Shown here one piece after another: positions 1-7,465 of a DNA stretch of 35,317 nt; the stretch's first letter is position 1, and each line of letters starts with the position of its first letter. Both the position numbers and the translations under genes were made by a program. The notes beneath the pieces are model-generated. The model had not been told where the DNA came from. It saw only the letters and a program-made list of their open reading frames with translations, and ran no database searches. The DNA is from Planctomycetota bacterium (GTDB lineage: Bacteria > Planctomycetota > Phycisphaerae > Phycisphaerales > UBA1924), in contig JANRJM010000015.1 in NCBI GenBank assembly GCA_033763975.1, positions 1 through 35,317 of the forward strand, in the 5' to 3' direction.

Positions 1-1
1 G

Positions 2-700
2 CCTCCCCCGCCGCCTCCGCCGCCGCCGCCCCCGCCGCCTCCGCCGCCGCCGCCTCCGCCGCCGCCGCCCCCGCCCCCGCCTCCGCCTCCGGCGGGCACG
101 GACGACGTGTCGGACGAACTCGCCGCGGCGACCGATTTCCCGCCGGAGTTCGAGGACACGGTGCAGGTGGAAGTGTTCGACCTGCGCCTGCTGTCGCGGC
201 TGGGGCTCACGCCTCGCGCCACGACGCCGGACGAAGGGCGCGCGGCGCTCACCGGCCCGCTGCTCTACAACGACCTGCCGCCGGCGCTCGCGCTGGCCGA
301 GGCCGAGCGTCCTTACGCCGCCACCCGCGCCGACATCGCCCTCGTGCAGCGCCTGGTCGATCGCTACGACGCGATCTTCGGCCCGCCGAGCGCCGACCGC
401 ACGGAGCAGATCGCAACGGACCTGCGCAGCGCCGCCGACCGCTGGATGTCGCTCGCCAACGCGGGCCGGTTCGACCCCGCCGCCTTCCGTCGGTACGTCG
501 AGACGACCCCCGCCGAGCAGACGCTCGCCCAGCAGATCGGCGCGCTCGAACGCCTGCTCGCCGACATGCGAAAGCTCGGCCTCACCGGCGTCGAGTACCG
601 CATGGCCCGCGCCCGCCTGCTCCGCGTCCTCTCGCCCGCCAGCGGCGTGAGCGTCGACGACCTCGGCGCCCTCGTGCAGCCCGCGCAGCCCGGCGCGTAA
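2..700 (+). CDS. C-terminal part of an unknown protein with a 30-proline tract
   Basis: The gene is cut by the left edge of the window. The frame is open from the first bases: thirty consecutive proline codons (positions 2-91) are followed by AGTDD and then about 198 residues of folded-looking sequence to a TAA stop. A GTG at 107 could serve as a start, but the open polyproline frame upstream argues that the gene begins outside the window and that the prolines are translated, as a linker between an unseen N-terminal part and this domain. The C-terminal part is mostly helical in appearance, rich in Ala, Arg and Leu, with no cysteines and no membrane segment. I do not recognise the family. A hairpin at 715-752 just after the stop may end the transcript. 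I am confident that it is coding and have no basis for a function. Confidence 0.7.
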   Translation, partial: PPPPPPPPPPPPPPPPPPPPPPPPPPPPPPAGTDDVSDELAAATDFPPEFEDTVQVEVFDLRLLSRLGLTPRATTPDEGRAALTGPLLYNDLPPALALAEAERPYAATRADIALVQRLVDRYDAIFGPPSADRTEQIATDLRSAADRWMSLANAGRFDPAAFRRYVETTPAEQTLAQQIGALERLLADMRKLGLTGVEYRMARARLLRVLSPASGVSVDDLGALVQPAQPGA

Positions 701-714
701 CGCTCGCCACCCAT

Positions 715-752
715 GCGACGCACCCGACCCCCCGTGGGCCGGGTGCCGTCGC
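715..752 (+). terminator. Hairpin after the polyproline gene, possible terminator
   Basis: The left arm GCGACGCACCCGACCC (715-730) pairs with 736-752 across a CCCGT loop, giving a 16-bp stem with one bulged base and one mismatch. It begins 15 bases after the stop codon of the upstream gene and ends 25 bases before the next start. No T-run follows, so it is not a classical intrinsic terminator. It could equally be a structure in the leader of the next gene. Confidence 0.45.
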
Positions 753-777
753 GCGCCCGTCCGGCTACGCTGGGTGC

Positions 778-1122
778 ATGGCCAAGGGGCAGCACCTTTC
801 GCCCTACCAGATGGGCATCGTCAAGCGCTTCTACGAGCATCGCTCCACGGTGCTCGTGGGGAGGCTCGCGGAACTCGTGAGCGACCTGTACGTCGCGGGC
901 GACGAGAAGACCCGCGAGCGCCTGTGGAAGGCGGCCCGCGACACGCTGCGAAAGGCCGGCGTCGACGAGGCCGACGCGCAGTCCATCTACGCCGAGCGCC
1001 GGTTGCAGGACCTCGCGGGCGTCGTCGCGGGGCTGCAGGCTTCGCCCGCGCCGCGGAGCCAGGGGCCGCGCGCCACGCCGGCCTCGCGCGGGAAGCCGGG
1101 CGCGGAGACCGACGATCTCTGA
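778..1122 (+). CDS. Small conserved-looking protein of unknown function
   Basis: A 114-residue soluble protein starting MAKGQHLSPYQMGIVKRFYEH. The first 80 residues look like a compact bundle of amphipathic helices with many charged residues (KTRERLWKAARDTLRKAG). The last 30 residues are a Pro/Gly/Arg-rich disordered tail. There is no signal peptide, membrane segment or cysteine. It lies between a hairpin and the SDR gene in the same direction. Codon use matches the neighbours (G/C at nearly every third position), which supports real coding. A second plus-strand frame overlaps it but is Arg/Ala/Gly-rich without structure, as expected of a shadow. I do not recognise the family and give no function. 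Confidence 0.7.
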   Translation: MAKGQHLSPYQMGIVKRFYEHRSTVLVGRLAELVSDLYVAGDEKTRERLWKAARDTLRKAGVDEADAQSIYAERRLQDLAGVVAGLQASPAPRSQGPRATPASRGKPGAETDDL

Positions 1123-1162
1123 TCGCTGTGCGCCGGGGCCTCGCGCGCTCCAACAATCGCCC

Positions 1163-1981
1163 ATGACGACGTCGCCCATCAACCTCGATCTCCGCACGGA
1201 CCTTCGCGGACGCGGCGCGCTCGTCTGCGGCGCGTCCTCGGGCATCGGGCGCGCCTGCGCCATGCACCTGGCGCGGCTGGGCGCTTCGTGCGTCCTGCTC
1301 TCGCGCGACGAACGCAAACTCGCGGGCGTCCGCGACGCTCTCCCCACCGACGCGGGGCAGGTGCACGACACGCTCGCGGCCGACATGACCGACTGGGCGG
1401 GCACGGGGGCGCGCGTGGGCGAGTACCTGTCGCGCACGATGCGCACGCTGCACGTTCTCGTGAACAACACCGGGGGCCCGCCCGCCGGGGCCGCCATCGA
1501 CGCGACGCCCGAGCAGCTCCTCGCGGCGGTCAATGCGCAGCTCATCGCCGGGCAGGTGCTCGTGCGTGCGCTGCTCCCGGGCATGAAGGCCGCGGGGTTC
1601 GGACGCATCATCAACATCACCTCGACCAGCGTGAAGCAGCCGATCGCGAACCTGGGCATCTCGAACATCGTCCGCCCCGCGGTCGCGGCGTGGGCGAAGT
1701 GCCTCGCGACCGAGCTCGGCCCCTTCGGCATCACGGCGAACAACGTGCTACCCGGCTACACCCGCACCGAACGCCTGCAGTCGCTCTTCAAGGGGCGCGC
1801 CGACCGCCAGGGCATCACGCCCGAGGAGATCGAACGCGAGATCGTCGCGTCCACGCCCGCCGGACGCCTGGGCGAACCCGACGAGGTCGCGGCGGCCGTC
1901 GCGTTCCTGGCATCACCCGCCGCATCGTACATCAACGGCATCAACCTCCCCGTCGACGGCGGGCGCCTCGGCACGCTGTAA
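1163..1981 (+). CDS. SDR-family oxidoreductase with atypical active site
   Basis: A 272-residue classical-length short-chain dehydrogenase/reductase. The cofactor motif GASSGIG is at residues 23-29 and the NNTGG stretch (the usual NNAG) follows strand 4. The Arg after strand 2 (LLSRDERKL) suggests NADP(H). The substrate/cofactor loop NNVLPGYTRTERL and the C-terminal INLPVDGG are intact. Aligning the IINITS segment on E. coli FabG puts Ser where the catalytic Tyr should be and Arg where the Lys should be, so Y-x3-K becomes S-x3-R (SNIVR). I recall a subgroup of bacterial SDRs with the same SN-x2-R pattern next to tryptophan-degradation genes, and the downstream aldehyde dehydrogenase and RidA genes fit that. 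It may catalyse an unusual step or only bind its ligand. The family is certain, the reaction is not. Confidence 0.9.
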   Translation: MTTSPINLDLRTDLRGRGALVCGASSGIGRACAMHLARLGASCVLLSRDERKLAGVRDALPTDAGQVHDTLAADMTDWAGTGARVGEYLSRTMRTLHVLVNNTGGPPAGAAIDATPEQLLAAVNAQLIAGQVLVRALLPGMKAAGFGRIINITSTSVKQPIANLGISNIVRPAVAAWAKCLATELGPFGITANNVLPGYTRTERLQSLFKGRADRQGITPEEIEREIVASTPAGRLGEPDEVAAAVAFLASPAASYINGINLPVDGGRLGTL

Positions 1982-2097
1982 CGACTCTCGCGGTTCCCTC
2001 GCCTGGTGCATGACGTGATGCCTTCGCCTCATGATGTTCCCTGATGCCCGATAACAGATGACGCATGCCCGACGGCCGCTGCCTGGTGCCATCTCTC

Positions 2098-2125
2098 GAA
2101 TGCCAAACGCCGAATGCCGAATGCC
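2098..2125 (+). repeat. Tandem heptamer repeat GAATGCC (x4)
   Basis: Four tandem heptamers: GAATGCC, AAACGCC (two changes), GAATGCC, GAATGCC. The tract lies in a TG-rich, less GC-rich spacer (1982-2120) that also holds related pieces such as CTGATGCCCGATAACAGATG and two near copies of GCCTGGTGC (2001 and 2081 regions). It overlaps the beginning of the aldehyde dehydrogenase gene: ATGs at 2100 and 2121 belong to repeat units 1 and 4 and lie in the same frame, because three heptamers make 21 bases. Confidence 0.75.
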
Positions 2126-3596
2126 CTCCCACCTCGCTAACTTCATCGCGAACGAGTTCGTCGAGCCGGCGTCGAGAGACTTCATGGATGTCGTGGAGCC
2201 CGCGACGGGCGAGGCGTTCGCGCGCGTGCCGCTGTCGGAAGCCGATGATGTCGACCGCGCCGTCGCCGCGGCCGAGCAGGCCTTCCCCGCGTGGAGCGCC
2301 CTGCCCGGCGCGGAGCGCGCCCGCCACTTGACGGCGCTCGCCGACCTCATCGACCGCGACCGCGAGCGCCTGGCGCAGGCCGAGTCGCGCGACACGGGCA
2401 AGCCCGTCGCCCTGGCGCGCCGCGTTGATATCCCGCGCTCCGCCGCGAACCTCCGCTACTTCGCCGGCGCCATCCTGCACACCACCGGCGAGATGCACGA
2501 GACCGACCAGCCCGCCGTGGGCGGCGCGGTCCGCGCGATCAACCTCGTGCGCCGCCGGCCCCGCGGCGTCGCCGGGCTCATCTCGCCCTGGAACCTCCCG
2601 CTCTACCTGCTCACGTGGAAGATCGCCCCCGCGATCGCCACCGGCAACACCTGCGTCGCCAAGCCCAGCGAGGTCACGCCCGTCACCGCCTCGCTCCTGT
2701 GCGAACTCGCCCGCGAGGCGAGCATGCCGCCCGGCGTGATCAACATCGTCCACGGCGACGGACGCTTCTGCGGCAGCGCCCTCGTCTCGCACCCGCGGGT
2801 TCCCACCCTCTCCTTCACCGGCTCCACCGGCGTCGGCCGCTGGATCGGCGAGACCGGCGGACGCATGCTCAAGCGCGTCAGCCTCGAACTGGGCGGCAAG
2901 AACCCGTTCATCATCTTCGACGACGCCGACCTCGACGACGCCGTCGAGACCGCCGTCCGCGCCGCGTTCACGAACCAGGGCCAGATCTGCCTGTGCGGCT
3001 CGCGCCTGCTCGTGCAGCGCACCGTGTACGACCGCGTCGTCTCGGGCGTGGTCGCCGGCGCGCGGCGTCTGGCCATCGGCGACCCCGCCGCCGACGACAC
3101 GACGTTCGGCGCGATCGTGAGCCGCGCCCACCTCGACAAAGTCGCCGGCATGGTGGACGAGGCCCGGCGCGACGGCGCCGAGATCCTCTGCGGCGGGCGC
3201 TCGCCCGACCCGGCGTCGCTCCCCGCACGCTGCCGGAACGGCTGCTTCTACGAGCCCACCGTCATCGGGGGCGTGCTCCCCACCTGCCGCATCGTGCGCG
3301 AGGAAGTCTTCGGCCCCGTGCTCACCGTGCAGGCCTTCGACGACGAGGACCAGGCGCTGGCGATGGCGAACGGCACGGACTACGGCCTGGCGGCGACCGT
3401 CTTCACCCGCGACCTCGCCCGCGCCCACCGCGTCTCGTCACGCCTCGACGCCGGCATCGTCTGGGTCAACTGCTGGATGGTCCGCGACCTCCGCACGCCC
3501 TTCGGGGGCGTCAAGGCCAGCGGCGTGGGACGCGAGGGCGGGCTCGACGCGCTGAAGTTCTTCACCGAGCCGACCAACGTGTGCGTGCGCGTGTAG
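2121..3596 (+). CDS. Aldehyde dehydrogenase, 2-aminomuconate semialdehyde dehydrogenase-like
   Basis: A NAD(P)-dependent aldehyde dehydrogenase of 491 residues. Seen: the cofactor region ISPWNLPLYLLTWKIAP and AKPSE, the general base in ELGGKN (Glu256), the nucleophile in GQICLCGSR (Cys290, 34 residues after the Glu as in ALDH2), and EEVFGPVL near the C-terminus. The wording around these motifs is very close to human ALDH8A1 (2-aminomuconic semialdehyde dehydrogenase) as I recall it. The next gene resembles 2-aminomuconate deaminase, so the likely reaction is 2-aminomuconate semialdehyde to 2-aminomuconate in tryptophan/kynurenine breakdown; 2-hydroxymuconic semialdehyde is an alternative substrate. 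I chose ATG 2121 because it gives the family's N-terminus (HLANFIANEFVEP). ATGs at 2058 and 2100 are in frame but add repeat-derived residues. No clear ribosome binding site precedes any of them. Confidence 0.92.
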   Translation: MPSHLANFIANEFVEPASRDFMDVVEPATGEAFARVPLSEADDVDRAVAAAEQAFPAWSALPGAERARHLTALADLIDRDRERLAQAESRDTGKPVALARRVDIPRSAANLRYFAGAILHTTGEMHETDQPAVGGAVRAINLVRRRPRGVAGLISPWNLPLYLLTWKIAPAIATGNTCVAKPSEVTPVTASLLCELAREASMPPGVINIVHGDGRFCGSALVSHPRVPTLSFTGSTGVGRWIGETGGRMLKRVSLELGGKNPFIIFDDADLDDAVETAVRAAFTNQGQICLCGSRLLVQRTVYDRVVSGVVAGARRLAIGDPAADDTTFGAIVSRAHLDKVAGMVDEARRDGAEILCGGRSPDPASLPARCRNGCFYEPTVIGGVLPTCRIVREEVFGPVLTVQAFDDEDQALAMANGTDYGLAATVFTRDLARAHRVSSRLDAGIVWVNCWMVRDLRTPFGGVKASGVGREGGLDALKFFTEPTNVCVRV

Positions 3597-3626
3597 ATCC
3601 CGGCCCGCGCTCGCAGGGGCCGGCGC

Positions 3627-4082
3627 ATGGAGAGCATCTGGATGAGCAGTCACCCGACCGTCCACGCCGCCGCCGCCGCCGAGCCCCTGGGCCCCTACCC
3701 GCACGCGCGCCGCGCGGGCAACCTGCTGTTCCTCTCGGGCATCGGCCCGCGCAAGCGCGGCACGAAGGACATCCCCGGCGCGATCGTCGGCCCCGACGGA
3801 CGCCTGACGGGCTACAGCCTCGAGGCCGAGATGCGCTCGTGCTTCGAGAACATCCGGAGCATCCTCGCCGAGGCCGACAGCCGCTGGGAGGACATCATCG
3901 ACGTGCAGGTCTTCCTCACCGACATGGCCCGCGACTGGGCGGAGTACAACCGCGTCTACGCGGAGTTCTTCCCGCCCGGTCCGCACCAGCCGACGCGAAC
4001 GACCGTCGAGGTCTCGGCCCTGCCCACCGGCGGGAACACGCCGATCCACGTCGAGATCAAGGTGATCGCCGCGATCTCGTGA
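3627..4082 (+). CDS. RidA-family protein, 2-aminomuconate deaminase-like
   Basis: A 151-residue RidA/YjgF/UK114-family protein, soluble and expected to form trimers with the active sites at subunit interfaces. Family marks are the N-terminal PLGPYPHARRAGNLLFLSG, the central helix ending in EDIIDVQVFLTDM, and RTTVEVSALP near the end. Its length and the IGPRKRGTK segment fit the 2-aminomuconate deaminase (AmnD-like) branch better than generic imine deaminases. It starts 30 bases after the aldehyde dehydrogenase and probably shares its mRNA, so the pair would oxidise 2-aminomuconate semialdehyde and then remove the amino group. ATG 3627 has AGGGG upstream. ATG 3642 (MSSHP) has GGAGA at a plausible distance and could be the true start. 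The family is certain and the specific substrate is inferred from context. Confidence 0.88.
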   Translation: MESIWMSSHPTVHAAAAAEPLGPYPHARRAGNLLFLSGIGPRKRGTKDIPGAIVGPDGRLTGYSLEAEMRSCFENIRSILAEADSRWEDIIDVQVFLTDMARDWAEYNRVYAEFFPPGPHQPTRTTVEVSALPTGGNTPIHVEIKVIAAIS

Positions 4083-4092
4083 CGCGCCGGCG

Positions 4093-4383
4093 CTAGTCCT
4101 TGCGCTTCTTCAGGCGGCGCGCCCGCTCGCCCCCGCCGTTCGACGACAGGTCCAGCATCACCGCCACCGCCATCACCGCCCACCACCAGCCGTGCACGCC
4201 CCCGCCCTCGTTCACCGAGGCCGCGTACGCCAGCGTCGTGTACGGCATGAACAGGAACCCCAGCAGGGGCCAGAACCACGTCTCGTACGCGCGACCGATG
4301 TAATCACCCGTGATCACCAGCAGGATGATCACGAAGCGCGGCAGAAAGAACGCGACGGCGGCGAGCAGGCATCCCATACCCAT
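4093..4383 (-). CDS. Small three-helix membrane protein, unknown
   Basis: A 96-residue integral membrane protein. Three hydrophobic stretches are visible: about residues 4-24 (LLAAVAFFLPRFVIILLVITG), 35-54 (TWFWPLLGFLFMPYTTLAYA) and 63-78 (GWWWAVMAVAVMLDL). The C-terminus is strongly basic (ERARRLKKRKD), which by the positive-inside rule would be cytoplasmic. It ends 10 bases from the converging RidA gene and is the last gene of a five-gene minus-strand run, 73 bases after pgpA. It resembles the many small, unnamed inner-membrane proteins of bacteria, and I give no function. Confidence 0.75.
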   Translation of the reverse strand: MGMGCLLAAVAFFLPRFVIILLVITGDYIGRAYETWFWPLLGFLFMPYTTLAYAASVNEGGGVHGWWWAVMAVAVMLDLSSNGGGERARRLKKRKD

Positions 4384-4456
4384 CTCCTTCCGATTGCCCG
4401 CCCCCGGCTTTCACCCCGGTGCATCGTTGGACGCCCCCGAACCTCGGCCCACTCCT

Positions 4457-4960
4457 TCAGCCCACCGTCGCCCGCGCACACACCTGCACCAAGACCATCG
4501 CCATCACGCCCGCCACGACGTCGTCGATCAGAATTCCCAGCCCCCCCGGCAATCGCTGCAGCCCGCGCGCCGGCCAGGGCTTCACGATGTCCAGCACGCG
4601 GAACGCCACGAACGCGAACCCGAGCGTGAACAGGTTCGCCTCGGGCGTCAGCGTCGCGCCCACCGGCAGGAACAGCAGCGGGATGCACTGCCCGCACGTC
4701 TCGTCGGCCACCGCGTTGGACGGGTCCTTCCCCCACTTCGCTTCCGCGCGGTCTCCCTGCAGCAGGCACGCGAGGCCGAAGAACACCGCCACGCCCAGCA
4801 GCACGCCGTTGTACACCCACGGCGCGGTGATCGCCCCCAGCCCCGCCGCCTCGAGGATCATCGCGAGGATGATCGGGGGCAGCGACCCCCACGTGCCCGA
4901 CGCGGGGCGCATGTACCCCAGCCCGAATGTCGTGATCGCCCACACGCCCTGTGTCCGCAT
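4457..4960 (-). CDS. pgpA: Phosphatidylglycerophosphatase A
   Basis: A 167-residue membrane enzyme that removes phosphate from phosphatidylglycerol phosphate to give phosphatidylglycerol. It shows the PgpA landmarks in order: GLGYMRPASGTWGSLPP near the N-terminus (residues 13-29), KDPSNAVADETCGQ in the middle with the acidic residues expected to hold the metal, FRVLDIVKPWPARGLQRLPGG, and GILIDDVVAGV near the end. Hydrophobic segments between these match the usual four-helix layout. The normal family length is about 160-175 residues, so it is complete. It lies in the minus-strand run between a lipoprotein gene and a small membrane protein. Family assignment is secure from the motifs. Confidence 0.92.
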   Translation of the reverse strand: MRTQGVWAITTFGLGYMRPASGTWGSLPPIILAMILEAAGLGAITAPWVYNGVLLGVAVFFGLACLLQGDRAEAKWGKDPSNAVADETCGQCIPLLFLPVGATLTPEANLFTLGFAFVAFRVLDIVKPWPARGLQRLPGGLGILIDDVVAGVMAMVLVQVCARATVG

Positions 4961-4980
4961 GGGCGCATGCTACCGCTGGT

Positions 4981-5679
4981 TCACTCGCCCTGCGAGCGCG
5001 TGAGTTCCACCGGCGGGTTGAACTCGAAGAGCGCCTTGTCGCCCTGCGCCACGAACCGCACGCTCCGCCCGAACGTCACGCGGTAGATGAGCCACAGGCG
5101 CTGGTCCGTCCGCGAGCGCGACGTCGCGGGCACTTGCGCCATCGCACTCACCGGCTCGCCCGGCTCGTACCGCACGTCCGCCCATTCGGCGTCGAGATAC
5201 GCCCAGCCCACCGGCATGTACCGCTCGCCGGCGGTGTCCACCAGCGTCGGGGCCGCTGTGCCCTCCGCCGCGCCCCGGTACTTCGACGCCGGCGACACGT
5301 CGACGAACACGATCGACACGTCCCGCGGCACGCGGATGTCCTCGACGCGGCGCACCCGATCGATGCCCGCGTCGGCCACCTGGTTCGCGGGCACCCGGGC
5401 CGCCCCGCGCACGATCCACGTGCGCGTCCGCTCCTCGACCACCTCGAGATCGCCGGTCTGCCCGCGCACGAGGGCGAAGGGCAGGCGGTTGACGACATCC
5501 ACGCCCTCGGGCGCCGGGGCCGAGCTGCGCCCGCCGCCCCCCACCACGCGCCGCTCTTCGGCGAAGGGCGACTGGCTGCCGACGCGCGCCCCGCCCGTGG
5601 GCGGGGCGGTGCTCGTGTCGCACGCGCCCAGCACGCCGACCACCCCGCCCGCCGCCAGCATTCCGAGCATCCAGCGCAT
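4981..5679 (-). CDS. Lipoprotein of unknown function
   Basis: A 232-residue protein with a classical lipoprotein signal: MRWMLGMLAAGGVVGVLGAC, lipobox LGAC, with Cys20 the expected lipidated residue. After a Ser/Gly/Pro-rich linker the mature part is a beta-rich domain of about 160 residues (VVNRLPFALV, RTWIVRGAARVP, VSIVFVDVSP, RLWLIYRVTFG). I recognise no catalytic motif. ATG 5679 was preferred over the longer open frame because GGAG precedes it by eight bases and because it gives a clean signal peptide. The gene is 20 bases from pgpA and 58 from comM, probably on one transcript. The function is unknown, and an envelope location is the only supported statement. Confidence 0.8.
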   Translation of the reverse strand: MRWMLGMLAAGGVVGVLGACDTSTAPPTGGARVGSQSPFAEERRVVGGGGRSSAPAPEGVDVVNRLPFALVRGQTGDLEVVEERTRTWIVRGAARVPANQVADAGIDRVRRVEDIRVPRDVSIVFVDVSPASKYRGAAEGTAAPTLVDTAGERYMPVGWAYLDAEWADVRYEPGEPVSAMAQVPATSRSRTDQRLWLIYRVTFGRSVRFVAQGDKALFEFNPPVELTRSQGE

Positions 5680-5737
5680 GGCCGATTCTCCTCGCCCGCC
5701 CCCGACACTGAACACCCGAGCACGCCCGCGGGTTGCA

Positions 5738-7387
5738 CTACGCCATCTTGCGGTCGAGCAATCGGTACCCGATCGCCTCCGAGACGTGCGCCATGCCGAT
5801 CACGTCCGCCTCGTCCATATCCGCGATCGTCCGCGAGACGCGCCGGATCTTGTCGTACGCCCGGGCCGAGAGCCCCAGGCTCGTCATCGCCTGGCCCAGC
5901 ACGCTGGTCGCGCCCTCGTCGAACGGGGCGAGTTCGTCCAGTTGTTTCCCGCTCAGGCGCGCGTTGGGCGTGAGCGGGCCCTGACGCCGCGTCTGCCGCT
6001 CGCGCGCCCGCGACACGCGCTCGCGCATCGCGGCGCTGCCCGTGCCCCGGCGTTCGCCCCCCGACAGTTCCTTCCACGCCACCGCCGGCGCCTCGACGTG
6101 GATGTCGATCCGGTCGAGCAAGGGCCCGCTCAACCGCTCGAGGTACCGCTCCATCGACCGCTTGCCCACCTCGCCCACCGGCACGTCGCCCTTGGGCGTG
6201 GGGTTCATCGCGGCGATGAGCATGAAACTCGCCGGGAACCGCACCGCGCTGTGCGCCCGCGCGATCGTCACGACGTGATCCTCCAGCGGCTGGCGCAGCG
6301 CCTCGAGCACGTCGCGCGGGAACTCGGGCAGTTCATCCAGGAACAGCACCCCCCGGTGCGCCAGGCTGATCTCGCCCGGGCGCGGGATCATGCCGCCCCC
6401 CACCACGCTGGGCGTGCTCGCCGTGTGGTGCGGGCTGCGCACCGGGCGCGACGTCACCAACCCCACGCCCGGGGGCAGGTGCCCCGCCGCCGAGTACACC
6501 CGCGTGATCTCCACCGCTTCTTCCGGCGTGAGCGGGGGCAGCACGCCCGGCAGCGCCTTGGCCATCATCGTCTTGCCCGACCCCGGGGGGCCCAGCATCA
6601 GCAGATTGTGCCCGCCCGCCGCGGCCACGGTGATCGCGCGCTTCACGCCCTCCTGCCCGCGCACCTCCGAAAAGTCGATCGGCGCGGTCGCACCGCCCAG
6701 CAGCGCCACCACGTCGGGCGGGGCGCACGCCGGGACGTCCAGCCGCCCCGTCAGCAGCCCCACCACCTCGGCCAGCGTCCGCACGCCGTACACCGCCAAC
6801 CCCTCCACCACCGCGGCCTCCGGCGCGTTGTCGGCCGGGACGATGACCCCAGCCGCACCGCGCTGGCGGGCGAGCGCGGCCAGCGCCAGCGCCCCGCGGA
6901 TAGGCCGCACGCGACCGTCGAGCGCCAGTTCGCCCCCGATCACCAGCCCGCGATAGTCCACGCCGTCGGCCACGTCCGCCCCGACGCCCGGGCCCGCCGG
7001 CGCGGCCGGGGAAGCATCACCCGGCGCGCTCGCGCGCCCGCCGCCCGCCCGGGCCGCCCCCGGCGCACGCGCCAGCCCCGTGCGCCCCACGACACCCATC
7101 GCCGCGAGCAACCCGACCGCGATCGGGAGGTCGTACAGCGGCCCTTCCTTGCGCACGTCGGCGGGCGCCAGGTTGATGACGATCTTGCCCTGCGGAAAGA
7201 AGTACCCGGTGTTCGCCATCGCGGCCCGCACCCGCTCGTGCGACTCGCGCACGCCCGCGTCGGGCAGCCCGACCGTCACGATCTTCGTGCCGTTCTCCGC
7301 CGGCGCGAGCTCGTCGACGTCGACCTCGACCTCGCACGGGAGCGCGTCGATGCCCTGCAGCAGGAATGACTGGACGCGGGCGAGCAT
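5738..7387 (-). CDS. comM: ComM/YifB-type AAA+ ATPase (Mg-chelatase-like)
   Basis: A 549-residue member of the YifB/ComM family. In naturally transformable bacteria ComM is a helicase that helps branch migration during uptake of homologous DNA; in other bacteria the role is less clear. Order of domains: N-terminal S5-like domain (MLARVQSFLLQGIDALPCEVEVD, VGLPDAGVRESHERVRAA), AAA+ Mg-chelatase domain with Walker A GPPGSGKTMMA and Walker B GVLFLDELPEF, and C-terminal helical domain ending GYRLLDRK. Between VGLLAAMG and DYRGLVIGGELALDGRVRP sits an Ala/Gly/Pro-rich insert of about 40 residues that E. coli ComM lacks. The start at 7387 is chosen because MLARVQS is the family N-terminus; the open frame runs ten codons further upstream. 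It is likely cotranscribed with the flanking minus-strand genes. Confidence 0.92.
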   Translation of the reverse strand: MLARVQSFLLQGIDALPCEVEVDVDELAPAENGTKIVTVGLPDAGVRESHERVRAAMANTGYFFPQGKIVINLAPADVRKEGPLYDLPIAVGLLAAMGVVGRTGLARAPGAARAGGGRASAPGDASPAAPAGPGVGADVADGVDYRGLVIGGELALDGRVRPIRGALALAALARQRGAAGVIVPADNAPEAAVVEGLAVYGVRTLAEVVGLLTGRLDVPACAPPDVVALLGGATAPIDFSEVRGQEGVKRAITVAAAGGHNLLMLGPPGSGKTMMAKALPGVLPPLTPEEAVEITRVYSAAGHLPPGVGLVTSRPVRSPHHTASTPSVVGGGMIPRPGEISLAHRGVLFLDELPEFPRDVLEALRQPLEDHVVTIARAHSAVRFPASFMLIAAMNPTPKGDVPVGEVGKRSMERYLERLSGPLLDRIDIHVEAPAVAWKELSGGERRGTGSAAMRERVSRARERQTRRQGPLTPNARLSGKQLDELAPFDEGATSVLGQAMTSLGLSARAYDKIRRVSRTIADMDEADVIGMAHVSEAIGYRLLDRKMA

Positions 7388-7465
7388 CGGGGCAGCATAC
7401 CCGCTGCCGGGCGACAAGCCGCCCGACGTTCCACCGGCCCGCGACCACCGCCGGTCGCTGGCCGG

